Shown here: in pieces, positions 28,803 to 36,621 of the stretch
Layout of the letters: each line of letters opens with the position of its first letter
Numbering within the stretch: the stretch's first letter is position 1
Source of the DNA: an uncultured Spartobacteria bacterium
GTDB lineage: Bacteria > Verrucomicrobiota > Verrucomicrobiia > Chthoniobacterales > Terrimicrobiaceae
Reading direction: 5' to 3'
DNA: 36,621 nt
Assembly: GCA_937960895.1 (NCBI GenBank)
Contig: CALCJD010000044.1
Location: 1 to 36,621 of the forward strand
Notes under the pieces: model-generated
Database searches by the model: none
What the model was told of the DNA's origin: nothing
What the model saw: only the letters and a program-made list of their open reading frames with translations
Position numbers and translations under genes: made by a program

Positions 28803-31800
28803 ATGAAGCGTTCGTCCCTGAAAATTCTCCTCGGCATCACCGTCCTTCTTCTCGCCGTCTCGCCCGTCTTCGCCCAGTCCCGGGGGGCCGCGGAAGCGCA
28901 CAACCAGGCGGGAGAACTTTATTCCTCCGGAAACTTCAAGGAGGCCGCCGCCGCCTACGAAAAACTCCTCAAGGATTATCCGACGGATGCCATCATTCCG
29001 ACCGCGCAGGTTCAGCTGGCCTTCACCTACTATTTCCTCGGACAATACGACCAGGCGCTCGACATGCTGAACAAGGCGACGGCCCTGCCGGTCCTGCCGC
29101 CCGACGTGAGGCAGCTCGTGGACGGTCTGCGGCCGCAGATTCTCGCCGCCAAGGCCTCGAACCTCCCGGAAAGTGATCCCAAGCGCAAGACCACCTTCGA
29201 GGAGGCGGTGAAGGGATTCACGGATTTCATCAACAAATACCCGCAGGCAGCCGACCTCGAAAACGCCCTCTACAGCCGCGCCGTCTGCTACTACCAGCTC
29301 AAGAACTACGACGCCGCCATCAAGGATCTGGAGACCAACATCCAGAAATTCCCCAACAGCGGAACCATCGCCTCGAGCAAGAACCTCCTGGCCGGCATCC
29401 TCGCCCTGCAGGCCGGTGCGGAACTGAGCCGCGGGGACAGTGCCGACAAGGCCAAGGCGTTTGCCCTCTACAAGCGCGCCGCCGACCTGCTTCGCGAGAT
29501 CATCAACAAGAAGGAGGACATCGCCATCATCAACGAGGCGAACTTCCAGCTGGGCCAGATCCTCATGATCCAGGCCGGGTTCAGCCCCAAGGCCGAACAG
29601 GGTCCGCTCTACCAGCAGGCGCTTGAGGCCTTCCAAGCTGTCGCCCCCAAGGAACAGATCCTCCAGTGGCAGGAGCAGAAACTGAAGGAATTCCCCGCCC
29701 GCCGGCGGCAGGCCCTCCAGGCCAAAAATGACGCCCTCGTCAAGCAGCTGGCCAGCGACTACGACCGCGAGGTCCGCAAAATGGGCGAACTCCAGGCCAA
29801 GACCGACCAGACCCCGTCGGCGCTCGTGAAAATGGCCGAGATCTATTTCCAGCAGGGCAAACTCAATGAAGCCCGCGTCCTTCTGAAACACGCCGAGCGG
29901 TTCCTGTCGGACGAAACCGACAAGAAGAACCAGCTGTACTTCCTGGCGATGACCTATGCACTGCAGAACGCGGTGGACCGCGCCCTGCCGGCCTACGAAA
30001 CCTTTCAGAAACAGTACGCCAAGGATCCCATCGCCGACAATCTGCCCGTGACCATGGGCAACATGTTCCTGGCGCTGATGAAGCCCCAGGAGGCCATCCG
30101 CTATTTTGACGAATCGCTCAAACTCTATCCCAACGGACGCCTCACCGGCCTCGCCGTGGTCCAGAAGGCCTCCGCACAGACCCTGATCAAGGAATACGGC
30201 GAGGCGGAAAAGACCTTCAAGGACTTCCTCGCCCGCAATCCCTCGCCCGACATTGCCGTCATCGCCCAAAAGGGACTGGCGGACATCTACAAGGACACCG
30301 GCAAGTGGGACGACGCCATCGCCGCCTACAAGGAGGTCATCGCCAAGTTCCCGAACACCGACCAGGCCCGGGATTCCGAGTACTGGATCGCCATTGCCAC
30401 CCAGCAGAAGGGGGACAATGCCGCGGCCGTGCCGCTGCTCGACGCCTTCGCCAAGGCCAACCCCCGCTCACCTCTGGCGCCGCTCGCCCTCTACGCCAAG
30501 GGAAGTGCCCAGATCGCCATGGGTCAGAAGGAGGAAGGCATCGCCACCCTTTCCACCCTCGCCACCGTGTATCCGGACAGCCAGCCCGCGCCCTACACCT
30601 ACTTCATGATCGCGCAGATGCGCGGCCAGGAGGGCAAGACGGACGAGGTGCTGAACCTGATGAAGAAATTCATCGAAAAGTATCCGCAGGACGACAAGGT
30701 CTATCCGGCCTATGAATTCATGGCCCAGACCCTGATCAACACCGGCAAGGCCGGCGACGCCCTGACGGTCTACCGCGAATACCTCGAGAAATATCCCCAG
30801 ACCCCGCAGGCCGCCGAGGCGATGTACAAGATCGCCAATCTCCAGCGGCAGTTTGCCGAGGGACTGGGCCGCTACAGCGCGCTCAATGATCAGGAACGCT
30901 CGCAGTGGCAGACGTTCATCGACAGCAGCATCGCCACCAACGAGGAGATGATCAAAAAATATCCCGACAGCCCGTCCCTCGCCCTCGGGTTGCAAACGCT
31001 GCTCGCCACGCAACGCCTCCTCGTCGGGGCGGATCTGAAAAAGGCGACCGACGTCGAGGATTACTTCAAGGCCCAGGCCGAAAACAGCCCCTCGCCCGTG
31101 GCCAAGAGCAAGATCCTTTTCGCCCTGGCCACGTTTGTGGGTGAACAGGATCCGGCGCGCGCCCTGGAGATCATGACCGAGGCCTACAACCCCGAAATCA
31201 TCTACTCGCCGCAGGATCTCGACGCCTACGGCCTGGCGCTCATCGAACAGAAGAAATTCGCCGAGGCGGACGCCGTCTTCGAAAAACTCGCCAAGGATTA
31301 CGCGATCCCGCCGGGAGTCGCCGCCAATGCGGCCTCGCCGCTGGTGCAGGAAGCCCAGGCCAGCGCCCTCTTCGGCAAGGCCCGCATTGCCCAGGTCCAG
31401 GACCAGACCGCCGAGGCCGGCAAGCTCTTCAGTCAGCTCAAGACGCTCTATCCCTGGTCACCCAAAGTGCTGGAGGCCGATTTCGGCATCAGCCAGGCCA
31501 TGGTCAACGAAAAGAAATACGACGACGCCCTGGCCCTGCTGGTCAATATCATCCGGTCCAACCGGGCCTCCGCGGAACTGCGGGCCAAGAGCATGCTGCT
31601 CGCCGGCGACATCATGGTGCAGAAAATGAAGGCCGCCTCCGATCCCAAGGACCAACAGGGATACCTCGACGCCGCCATCAACTACTACATCAAGATCGCC
31701 CAGTTCTACGGCGGTGTGCCGCGCATCGCCGCCGAGGGGCTCTGGAAAGGCGCCCAGCTTCTTGAGGAACAGGTCAAAACATCCACCGACCAAAAGTTCA

Positions 31801-31913
31801 AGGAGCAGCAGCTCAACAAGGCCAGGGAGGCCTACCAGCAGCTCATCAAGGACTATCCGGAAAGCGAATTCGTTTCGAAGGCCAAGGAACGTCTGCAGGC
31901 GCTCGGCGGCTGA
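28803..31913 (+). CDS. large exported tetratricopeptide-repeat protein
   Basis: A 1036-residue protein with a clear signal peptide (MKRSSLKILLGITVLLLAVS, cleavage near VFA-QS at 24-25) and then almost nothing but TPR-type helical repeats. Repeating YP-containing turns such as KDYPTDA, NKYPQAA, LYPNGRL, EKYPQDD, EKYPQTP, KKYPDSP and KDYPESE mark successive units through the length, ending in a canonical unit at the C-terminus. There is no membrane anchor after the signal, so it is likely periplasmic or outer-membrane associated as a scaffold. It resembles YbgF/BamD-like repeat proteins in style but is far longer. Partners are unknown. The nth gene starts 3 nt after its stop. Confidence 0.88.
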   Translation: MKRSSLKILLGITVLLLAVSPVFAQSRGAAEAHNQAGELYSSGNFKEAAAAYEKLLKDYPTDAIIPTAQVQLAFTYYFLGQYDQALDMLNKATALPVLPPDVRQLVDGLRPQILAAKASNLPESDPKRKTTFEEAVKGFTDFINKYPQAADLENALYSRAVCYYQLKNYDAAIKDLETNIQKFPNSGTIASSKNLLAGILALQAGAELSRGDSADKAKAFALYKRAADLLREIINKKEDIAIINEANFQLGQILMIQAGFSPKAEQGPLYQQALEAFQAVAPKEQILQWQEQKLKEFPARRRQALQAKNDALVKQLASDYDREVRKMGELQAKTDQTPSALVKMAEIYFQQGKLNEARVLLKHAERFLSDETDKKNQLYFLAMTYALQNAVDRALPAYETFQKQYAKDPIADNLPVTMGNMFLALMKPQEAIRYFDESLKLYPNGRLTGLAVVQKASAQTLIKEYGEAEKTFKDFLARNPSPDIAVIAQKGLADIYKDTGKWDDAIAAYKEVIAKFPNTDQARDSEYWIAIATQQKGDNAAAVPLLDAFAKANPRSPLAPLALYAKGSAQIAMGQKEEGIATLSTLATVYPDSQPAPYTYFMIAQMRGQEGKTDEVLNLMKKFIEKYPQDDKVYPAYEFMAQTLINTGKAGDALTVYREYLEKYPQTPQAAEAMYKIANLQRQFAEGLGRYSALNDQERSQWQTFIDSSIATNEEMIKKYPDSPSLALGLQTLLATQRLLVGADLKKATDVEDYFKAQAENSPSPVAKSKILFALATFVGEQDPARALEIMTEAYNPEIIYSPQDLDAYGLALIEQKKFAEADAVFEKLAKDYAIPPGVAANAASPLVQEAQASALFGKARIAQVQDQTAEAGKLFSQLKTLYPWSPKVLEADFGISQAMVNEKKYDDALALLVNIIRSNRASAELRAKSMLLAGDIMVQKMKAASDPKDQQGYLDAAINYYIKIAQFYGGVPRIAAEGLWKGAQLLEEQVKTSTDQKFKEQQLNKAREAYQQLIKDYPESEFVSKAKERLQALGG

Positions 31914-31916
31914 TTC

Positions 31917-32597
31917 GTGGCGAACCCCGGCCTGAGCAAAAAGAAATGCCCCGGTCCGTCCGCCGCCCTCCGGCGCCACGCGACGGATCTGGCCAGGCGC
32001 CTCCGCGCCATCTACCCGGAGGCGCATTGCGAGCTGGATTACTCCAATCCGCTGGAGCTGCTGGTGGCGACCATCCTCTCCGCGCAATGCACGGACAAGC
32101 GGGTCAACATCGTCACGAAGACGTTGTTCCGGCGCTGCCGGACGGTGGAGGATTTTGCCTCCATTCCGCAGGAGGAACTGGAGGAGATCATCCGCTCCAC
32201 GGGTTTCTTCCGCAACAAGGCCAAAAACATTCGCGCCATGGCCGCCACCCTGATCGAAAAACACGGCGGCCGGATTCCGCGCTCGCTGGAAGAACTGGCG
32301 GCCCTGCCCGGGGTCGGACGCAAAACCGCCAACGTCGTGCTGGGAAACGCCTTCGGCATCGACGAGGGCATTGTCGTGGACACCCACGTCACCCGGCTGT
32401 CCCACCGGCTGGGGCTCACCTCCCGGACCTGCGCGGAAAAGATCGAGCGGGATCTCATGGCCCTTTTTCCGCGCGAGGTCTGGACCCATCTGAGCCACTG
32501 GCTCATCTGGCATGGACGTCGCCGCTGCACCGCGCGGAAACCGGACTGCCCCGGGTGTGAGCTTCGCGGTGTCTGTCCGAGCGCGGATCGGGTCTAG
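31917..32597 (+). CDS. nth: endonuclease III (Nth)
   Basis: A base-excision repair glycosylase/AP lyase that removes oxidised pyrimidines. The 226-residue protein has the helix-hairpin-helix LPGVGRKTANVVL with catalytic K136, the second catalytic residue D155 (VVDTHV), and a C-terminal 4Fe-4S ligand set C-x6-C-x2-C-x5-C (C204, C211, C214, C220). The GTG at 31917 begins 3 nt after the TPR stop and adds a short basic N-terminal extension. It is probably read through from the TPR gene. The opposing pabA-like gene ends 12 nt away with no visible terminator between. Confidence 0.95.
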   Translation: MANPGLSKKKCPGPSAALRRHATDLARRLRAIYPEAHCELDYSNPLELLVATILSAQCTDKRVNIVTKTLFRRCRTVEDFASIPQEELEEIIRSTGFFRNKAKNIRAMAATLIEKHGGRIPRSLEELAALPGVGRKTANVVLGNAFGIDEGIVVDTHVTRLSHRLGLTSRTCAEKIERDLMALFPREVWTHLSHWLIWHGRRRCTARKPDCPGCELRGVCPSADRV

Positions 32598-32609
32598 GTC
32601 ACCCTCCGG

Positions 32610-33173
32610 TCAGAGCGTCAGAAAATTCTTCAGCAGATTTTTTCCCTCCGAGGTGAGGATCGACTCCGGATGGAACTGCACGCCGTAGACGGGCAGTTCC
32701 CTGTGGGCCAGGCCCATGATCTCCCCCTCCTCCGTCCAGGCGGTGATCTTGAGGCAATCGGGCAGGGTTTCGCGCTTCACCAGCAGCGAATGGTAGCGCG
32801 TCGCCTCAAAGGGGCTGGGCAGCCCGGCAAAGACGTTCTCCCCGGTGTGGTGAATCGGCGAGGTTTTGCCGTGCATGAGACGTCCGGCCCGCACAACGTC
32901 CCCGCCATAAACCTGTCCAATGCTCTGATGGCCGAGGCAGACGCCCAGGACGGGTTTGCGTCCGCCAAAATGCCGGATCGCCTCGCAACTGATGCCCGCC
33001 TCGTTGGGCGTGCAGGGACCCGGGGAGACCACGATGCGGTCGGGATTCATCGATTCGATTTCCTCCACCGTGATCTCATCATTGCGTCGCACCACGATCT
33101 CCGCCCCGAGTTCCCCGAAATACTGCACGAGGTTGTAGGTGAAGGAGTCGTAGTTATCGATGACAAGAATCAT
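32610..33173 (-). CDS. pabA: glutamine amidotransferase of PabA/TrpG type
   Basis: A class I glutaminase of 187 residues that supplies ammonia to a chorismate-using partner, giving either aminodeoxychorismate (folate) or anthranilate (tryptophan). The catalytic triad is C79 (GVCLGHQ), H168 and E170 (FHPES); the start MILVIDNYDSFTYNLVQY is typical. No pabB, trpE or trpD gene is in the window, so the branch cannot be decided; many bacteria use one shared subunit. The MFS gene lies 39 nt upstream on the same strand. The ATG has no Shine-Dalgarno sequence. Confidence 0.93.
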   Translation of the reverse strand: MILVIDNYDSFTYNLVQYFGELGAEIVVRRNDEITVEEIESMNPDRIVVSPGPCTPNEAGISCEAIRHFGGRKPVLGVCLGHQSIGQVYGGDVVRAGRLMHGKTSPIHHTGENVFAGLPSPFEATRYHSLLVKRETLPDCLKITAWTEEGEIMGLAHRELPVYGVQFHPESILTSEGKNLLKNFLTL

Positions 33174-33212
33174 GAGGTTAATTTCCCGGAAACGCGTCCG
33201 GAGGCAAACAAA

Positions 33213-34421
33213 TCATTCGCCGGATGACGATTCGGCGGGCCGGACGGGCGCTCCGGCGGCAACGGCCCAGAGGGCCACACACAGCAGGGCGCCAATCAGG
33301 ACCGCAACCGCAAAGGGAAGCGGAGACGCGGACAGGTGCGGAACGACCAGCCCCGACACCAGGGCAAACAGCATCATGAAGATGAACGTCTGCAGCGACG
33401 CCGCCAGTCCCCGGTTTTTCGGGAACATCTCCAGCGTGATCATGCTCATGGCCGGGGAGCAAAGGGCCGCCCCGAAGGAAAACGCCACCAGCGGCAGCAC
33501 GGGCCAGAGGGGAAAGGTTCCCTTCTGAAAAAACGCCGCCGCATACACCACGTTCCACACGCCGGCGAGGACCATGATCCCAAAGCCCGAACTGAGGACC
33601 AGGCCGGTCTTGACCCGGTTGCTCAACCAACCGGCCGCCACCGAGCCGGCCGTCATGCCCCCGATGAACGGAATGAAGAGCCATCCGAAGTCGGTGATGG
33701 TCAGTCCCATCACATCCATCACAAACACGGGGGCGGCGCCGACGTAAATCATGACGCCCGAATAGGCCATGGCCAGACTGAAGGATCGCAGGAGAAAAAA
33801 GGGATGACTTCCCACCTGCCAGTAGCTCACGAGCACCTCGCGGGGTTGGAATTTCTGCCGTTTTTCCCGCGGCAGGCTCTCCCGCAACGCGGAAAGACAC
33901 GCGGCCAGCAAAATGAGACTGAACAGCGCAATGAACCAGAAGATGGACCGCCATCCGAATCCGGCCAGCAACCATCCCCCGATGATCGGCGCCAGGGCCG
34001 GGGCCAGTCCAAACACCACGTTGATGTAGGACATCACCCGATGGGCTTCCGCCCCGGTGAACAGGTCCGCCACCATGGCCCGGGCCACCACCGCGCCTCC
34101 CCCGGCGGAAAGGCCCTGCAGCAGACGGAACACGATGAGCATCTCCAGCGACGGCGCGCAGGCCGCCCCGATCGACCCCAGCAGATAAAACACCAGCGAC
34201 CAGATCACGATGACGCGGCGACCAAAGGAGTCGGAGAGCGTGCCGTAAAACAACGTCATGACCGCAAAAGCAAAGACGTAGGCGGTCAGCGACTGCTGCG
34301 CCGCCCCCAGCGTGGTGCCGAAGTGCCCCGCAATCGTCGGCAGGGCGGGCAGATAGGCATCAATGGACAGCGCCCCCAACATCGAGAGCGCGGCAAGGAT
34401 GACAATCAACAACCGGTTCAT
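33213..34421 (-). CDS. MFS multidrug exporter, Bcr/CflA type
   Basis: An inner-membrane proton-driven exporter of 402 residues with twelve predicted membrane segments. The family start is recognisable (ALSMLGALSIDAYLPALPTI in the first helix), as are the loop 2-3 motif GTLSDSFGRR and the motif FRLLQGLSAGGGAVVARAMV in helices 4-5. A cytoplasmic linker (about 190-210, REKRQKFQPREV) separates the halves. The frame is open far upstream, but the ATG at 34421 begins the first helix directly. Possible substrates are drugs, sulfonamides or amino acids such as cysteine; the neighbouring PabA-type gene does not decide this. Confidence 0.9.
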   Translation of the reverse strand: MNRLLIVILAALSMLGALSIDAYLPALPTIAGHFGTTLGAAQQSLTAYVFAFAVMTLFYGTLSDSFGRRVIVIWSLVFYLLGSIGAACAPSLEMLIVFRLLQGLSAGGGAVVARAMVADLFTGAEAHRVMSYINVVFGLAPALAPIIGGWLLAGFGWRSIFWFIALFSLILLAACLSALRESLPREKRQKFQPREVLVSYWQVGSHPFFLLRSFSLAMAYSGVMIYVGAAPVFVMDVMGLTITDFGWLFIPFIGGMTAGSVAAGWLSNRVKTGLVLSSGFGIMVLAGVWNVVYAAAFFQKGTFPLWPVLPLVAFSFGAALCSPAMSMITLEMFPKNRGLAASLQTFIFMMLFALVSGLVVPHLSASPLPFAVAVLIGALLCVALWAVAAGAPVRPAESSSGE

Positions 34422-34577
34422 TCGAGCCGTGCACTGTAATGGCAATACGACGAAACGCCCGAAAATTCTCCACGGTTCCGCCCGGTTCCGGAAGGACGGA
34501 TTTTCGGAACAATTTCCTGTCGCCGCCCCCGGGATCTGGTAGGCTCGGGGGCCCGGCCTTGGCGGCCGAGGTTCTCC

Positions 34578-35096
34578 ATGACTGGCCCATCCGAATCCCA
34601 CCCCACCCTCCGTCCGCTGGAGGCCCGCCTCCGGGAGGAACTGCCCGCACTCAACATCACCGTGGCCAATTCGTTCGCCGTGCGCGGACGGACTCCAAAG
34701 GGTGACTACGAAACCCGGGTGTTTCTGAAAAACGGGGAGATCCGGACCACTTTTCTGCGGAAAGGAGGCAACCCCCTTCAGGACCTGCGGCTTCTCTGCC
34801 GCACGCCCGTCGCGCGGGCCGGTGAAGGTCTGGAGGAACATGTCGCCGCCATGCGGGCGCACGAGGATAAACTTCCCTGGGTGCGCAAGGAGATCTCCCC
34901 GGAAAACGGGGACGAAACCGTCACCATCCTGCCCTTCGGCGAGGCCCCCCTCGCCCCCCGGGTGGTGGTCCGCACCCGCGCCGACACCGGAAGGGTTTCC
35001 ATGGAAGTCTGCGATGCCCGCGAAATGAGCCCGGCGGAGGCGCACGTCGTGGCCGAAGCCCTCATCCGCGCCGCCGACATGGCGGCCAAATCCTGA
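34578..35096 (+). CDS. hypothetical protein
   Basis: A 172-residue soluble protein, not recognised. The first about 75 residues look like a mixed alpha/beta segment (LEARLREELPALNITVANSF, then RVFLKNGEIRTTFLRKGG), followed by a charged helical middle and a strand-rich C-terminal part (APRVVVRTRADTGRVSMEV) that ends in an amphipathic helix (AHVVAEALIRAADMAAK). It carries no signal peptide, membrane helix or metal motif. A TGG-TAGGCT extended -10-like sequence lies at 34537-34545, but its -35 is poor. It diverges from the MFS gene across 156 bp. Codon style is like the neighbours, which supports a genuine gene. Confidence 0.55.
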   Translation: MTGPSESHPTLRPLEARLREELPALNITVANSFAVRGRTPKGDYETRVFLKNGEIRTTFLRKGGNPLQDLRLLCRTPVARAGEGLEEHVAAMRAHEDKLPWVRKEISPENGDETVTILPFGEAPLAPRVVVRTRADTGRVSMEVCDAREMSPAEAHVVAEALIRAADMAAKS

Positions 35097-35237
35097 ATCC
35101 GCCCGGCCCCTGGCGCGAGGAACGCAAAATCTGTTCCTAATACAAGCAAGTCAACGACTTACGAAATCCGCTATCCGCGCCCGGCGATAAATCGGGCCGC
35201 CTGCAAAACCGCGAACTTTGGGCGCGCAAATTTTCGC

Positions 35238-35266
35238 ATGACACCCGCCCATCCGTGTGGTAAGCT
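35238..35266 (+). promoter_or_regulatory. strong predicted promoter of the 104-residue protein gene
   Basis: ATGACA (35238-35243) and TAAGCT (35261-35266) are 17 bp apart, with an extended TGTGG just before the -10. The predicted start near 35273 is 2 nt before the first ATG (35275) and 8 nt before the second (35281), so the message is leaderless or nearly so. Confidence 0.55.
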
Positions 35267-35274
35267 GAACCCTC

Positions 35275-35589
35275 ATGCTTATGCAAAGAAAAAGTGCGTT
35301 CTCTCGCCGTCTTCCCGACCTCGTGACCGAAGAGTTGGTGGCCGCCCTGTCCAAAAAGGGGTCCAGCTTCGAGTTCAAACAGCTCTTTGACGTCGTTCAC
35401 GAACGCCTGCGTGCCCGCAATGCCGCCAGTGGCGGTGAGGAGATGCTTCGTCTCCGCGCCTACGAGAAGCTTCAAAACCTCGTATCCCGCGGCATGGTCA
35501 AGAAAACGGGCAAAAAATACCGTGGCCTTGCTTCCCTGTCCAAGGCGCTGACCCCTCCGGCGGAACTGGCAGGCGCTTCGTCGAAGTAA
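35275..35589 (+). CDS. small basic hypothetical protein, possible winged-helix fold
   Basis: A 104-residue basic protein, not recognised by family. Residues about 12-85 are predicted helical, ending in EKLQNLVSRGMVKKTGKKYR, which reads like the recognition helix, turn and wing of a winged-helix DNA-binding domain. The first residues (MLMQRKSAFSRRLP) and the last 15 are probably flexible. A second in-frame ATG at 35281 may be the true start. It stands alone between a 178-bp upstream and a 236-bp downstream gap, with one of the best promoters in the window, which suggests an abundant product, possibly nucleoid-associated or regulatory. That role is inference from composition only. Confidence 0.6.
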   Translation: MLMQRKSAFSRRLPDLVTEELVAALSKKGSSFEFKQLFDVVHERLRARNAASGGEEMLRLRAYEKLQNLVSRGMVKKTGKKYRGLASLSKALTPPAELAGASSK

Positions 35590-35825
35590 GTCACGAGAGT
35601 TTTTCACCATCCCCAAAGGCGCTGCGCCGGGGGAGGACCGGAGTGACGGCCTCTTCTTCACGCCCTTAAAAGGGCCGGATGACCTGCAGTTGGGGATTTG
35701 GCGGGGCGGCGGCAACCCGTTCGTATCCTGTTCCCACCGTCGCCTTCCCGTTCCCCAGCGGGGCAGGACGGGATTTTTCGCGTCAAAACGGCGGTCATGA
35801 CAGCCTGCCGCCTGTGCGGAGGAAT

Positions 35826-36413
35826 TCACCCCCGTGGGGGAGCTTTCCGCTGTTCCGTAATGTAGGGCGCCTTGAGATACAGCGGTTCGGGCAACCCCGC
35901 CGCGTGCTCCGGAGCCAGTCGGGCCAGCCGTGCGGCGGACGGCTGGGCCAATTCGGCGTCCGGCAGAAAATCGACGGGCGCCGGCACGAGCACACGCCGG
36001 TTGCCGATGCGTTCCAACACCGCCTCCGGGGTCAGCAGCACGGGTTCCGCCACCATCGTTCCCCCGCTGATCCGCGCATAATAATACTGCCCCCGCCGGG
36101 CGTCCCCCACGGCGCAATATTCCCCTTCCGCCAGGCCGAGCAGGGAGCAAACGCCCACAAAGGGAATCCCCCGCGCCTGCGCAATCCCCCATCCACCGGC
36201 CAGCGCGGCACGCACCCCGTTGTAGCTGCCCGGACCGGTTCCCGTCACCACCCGCTCCAGCACCGGATCCGCACGCAGGATGTTTTCGAGCGCGGCAAAA
36301 AGCGCCCCTCCGCGGCCGCGCGGCGTGTCGACAAAAATTTCCCGCACGGTTTCGCCGCCCTCCACCAGGGCGACCGACCCGCGCGCCGCCGAACTGTCCA
36401 AAGCCAGAATCAT
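35826..36413 (-). CDS. tsaB: tRNA threonylcarbamoyladenosine biosynthesis protein TsaB
   Basis: The dimerisation partner of TsaD in making t6A37 of ANN-decoding tRNAs. The 195-residue protein shows the ASKHA-type start MILALDSSAARGSVAL and the signature region GTGPGSYNGVRAALAGGWGIA, cited here as GPGSYNGVRAAL; the usual form is GPGSFTGLR, so the Thr is replaced by Asn. The C-terminal half is shortened compared with the roughly 230 residues of E. coli, as in many phyla. The frame opens earlier, but the ATG at 36413 overlaps the tsaE stop by 4 bp (ATGA), which fixes it. The 236 bp beyond its stop hold no gene that I can support. Confidence 0.88.
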   Translation of the reverse strand: MILALDSSAARGSVALVEGGETVREIFVDTPRGRGGALFAALENILRADPVLERVVTGTGPGSYNGVRAALAGGWGIAQARGIPFVGVCSLLGLAEGEYCAVGDARRGQYYYARISGGTMVAEPVLLTPEAVLERIGNRRVLVPAPVDFLPDAELAQPSAARLARLAPEHAAGLPEPLYLKAPYITEQRKAPPRG

Positions 36414-36621
36414 CGGGTGCCCACGATTTGCCGTCCTCCATCCGGCCTCAGAACGAATCGCAGCCGCCAGGTTCCGGGTGGAAGCGCCTCGGGAAATTTG
36501 TCCCCCCACTCCGCAATGGTCACTCCGGCGGGCACACAATCGTCAAAACCCGCCGTAAGCAATTCCGCCTCGCTGTCCATGCGGTAGAAATCAAAATGAA
36601 AAACCGGCAGCCGTCCGCCGG
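36410..36621 (-). CDS. tsaE: TsaE, C-terminal part, cut by the window edge
   Basis: The last about 70 codons of a P-loop ATPase needed for t6A synthesis, running off the right edge; the in-frame reading begins at 36619. Translation gives GGRLPVFHFDFYRM, then a family-typical DSEAELLTAGFDD, VTIAEWGDKFPEALP and a final strand RLRFVLRPDGGRQI. The H-F-D-F-Y-R element and the AEWGDKFP stretch are TsaE hallmarks. The Walker A motif would lie outside the window. Its TGA overlaps the tsaB ATG, so the two t6A genes are translationally coupled, a common arrangement. Confidence 0.85.
   Translation of the reverse strand, partial: GGRLPVFHFDFYRMDSEAELLTAGFDDCVPAGVTIAEWGDKFPEALPPGTWRLRFVLRPDGGRQIVGTR

Noticed and set aside
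35097..35237. Possible RNA gene in the gap before the 104-residue protein
   Set aside because: The gap shows no tRNA consensus boxes or long stems; its AT-rich parts are explained by the promoter.
35590..35825. Possible extra gene in the 236-bp gap before tsaB
   Set aside because: Short frames exist on both strands, but none has a sensible start, length or composition. Small GC inverted repeats here are no stronger than expected for this base composition.
1..36621. Mobile elements, CRISPR arrays or a defence island
   Set aside because: No transposase, integrase, inverted-repeat-bounded element, spacer-repeat array or restriction gene was found. Apart from the orphan RelE-like protein, the gene content is housekeeping.

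Overview
The window is about 36.6 kb of high-GC, densely packed bacterial chromosome. No phage, IS element, CRISPR array, rRNA or tRNA gene was seen. The organism is a Gram-negative: there is an LpxA lipid A acyltransferase, a heptose-pathway SIS isomerase and an MsbA-like exporter. The gene set points to Verrucomicrobiota. Supporting signs are the style of the DUF4256, RelE-like and prepilin peptidase proteins, scarce Shine-Dalgarno sites, and degenerate heptamer repeats between genes. This assignment is inference; no rRNA is present to confirm it.

Layout. 1-4.9 kb (+): a DUF4256 protein, an unknown protein overlapping gmhA, a prepilin peptidase with a large soluble insert, and an MsbA-like ABC exporter. 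4.9-10 kb (+): an assimilatory sulfate reduction cluster cysI-cysH-cysD-cysN behind a 370-bp leader that holds a palindromic operator candidate, a 23-codon reading frame and competing stem-loops. 10-13 kb: fabG with a clear terminator, a small membrane protein (-), and a CPA1 Na+/H+ antiporter (+). 13-16.2 kb (-): a class V aminotransferase coupled to an orphan RelE-like protein, then lysS. 16.4-17.7 kb (+): larC. 17.8-21.2 kb (-): an SDR and a polyprenyl diphosphate synthase (coupled), then radC and lpxA (coupled). 21.2 kb (+): a small cupin. 21.7-27.1 kb (-): nusA-infB-PBP2, headed by a sigma70-type promoter and a terminator-like hairpin in the nusA leader. 27.1-32.6 kb (+): a HAD hydrolase, a secreted endonuclease/exonuclease/phosphatase protein, a 1036-residue exported TPR protein, and nth. 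32.6-34.4 kb (-): a PabA/TrpG glutaminase and a Bcr/CflA-type MFS exporter. 34.6-35.6 kb (+): two unrecognised small proteins. 35.8 kb to the end (-): tsaE (cut by the window edge) and tsaB.

How the genes work together. CysD/CysN activate sulfate to APS, CysH reduces the activated sulfate to sulfite, and CysI reduces sulfite to sulfide. No APS kinase is present, although this CysH lacks the Fe-S cysteines and so looks PAPS-dependent. nusA and infB couple transcription and translation functions and, unusually, are followed directly by a cell-wall transpeptidase. GmhA, LpxA, the MsbA-like exporter and PBP2 all serve the envelope.

Two features run through the window. Many genes lack a Shine-Dalgarno sequence, and several predicted promoters (lysS, radC, the ABC exporter, the TPR protein, the gene at 35275) place the transcription start 0-10 nt before the start codon. 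Operon-internal genes are often joined by 4-bp ATGA stop/start overlaps. The most notable candidates are the cys leader, the nusA leader hairpin, the heptamer tract between cysD and cysN, the near-leaderless promoters, and the orphan RelE-like/aminotransferase pair.
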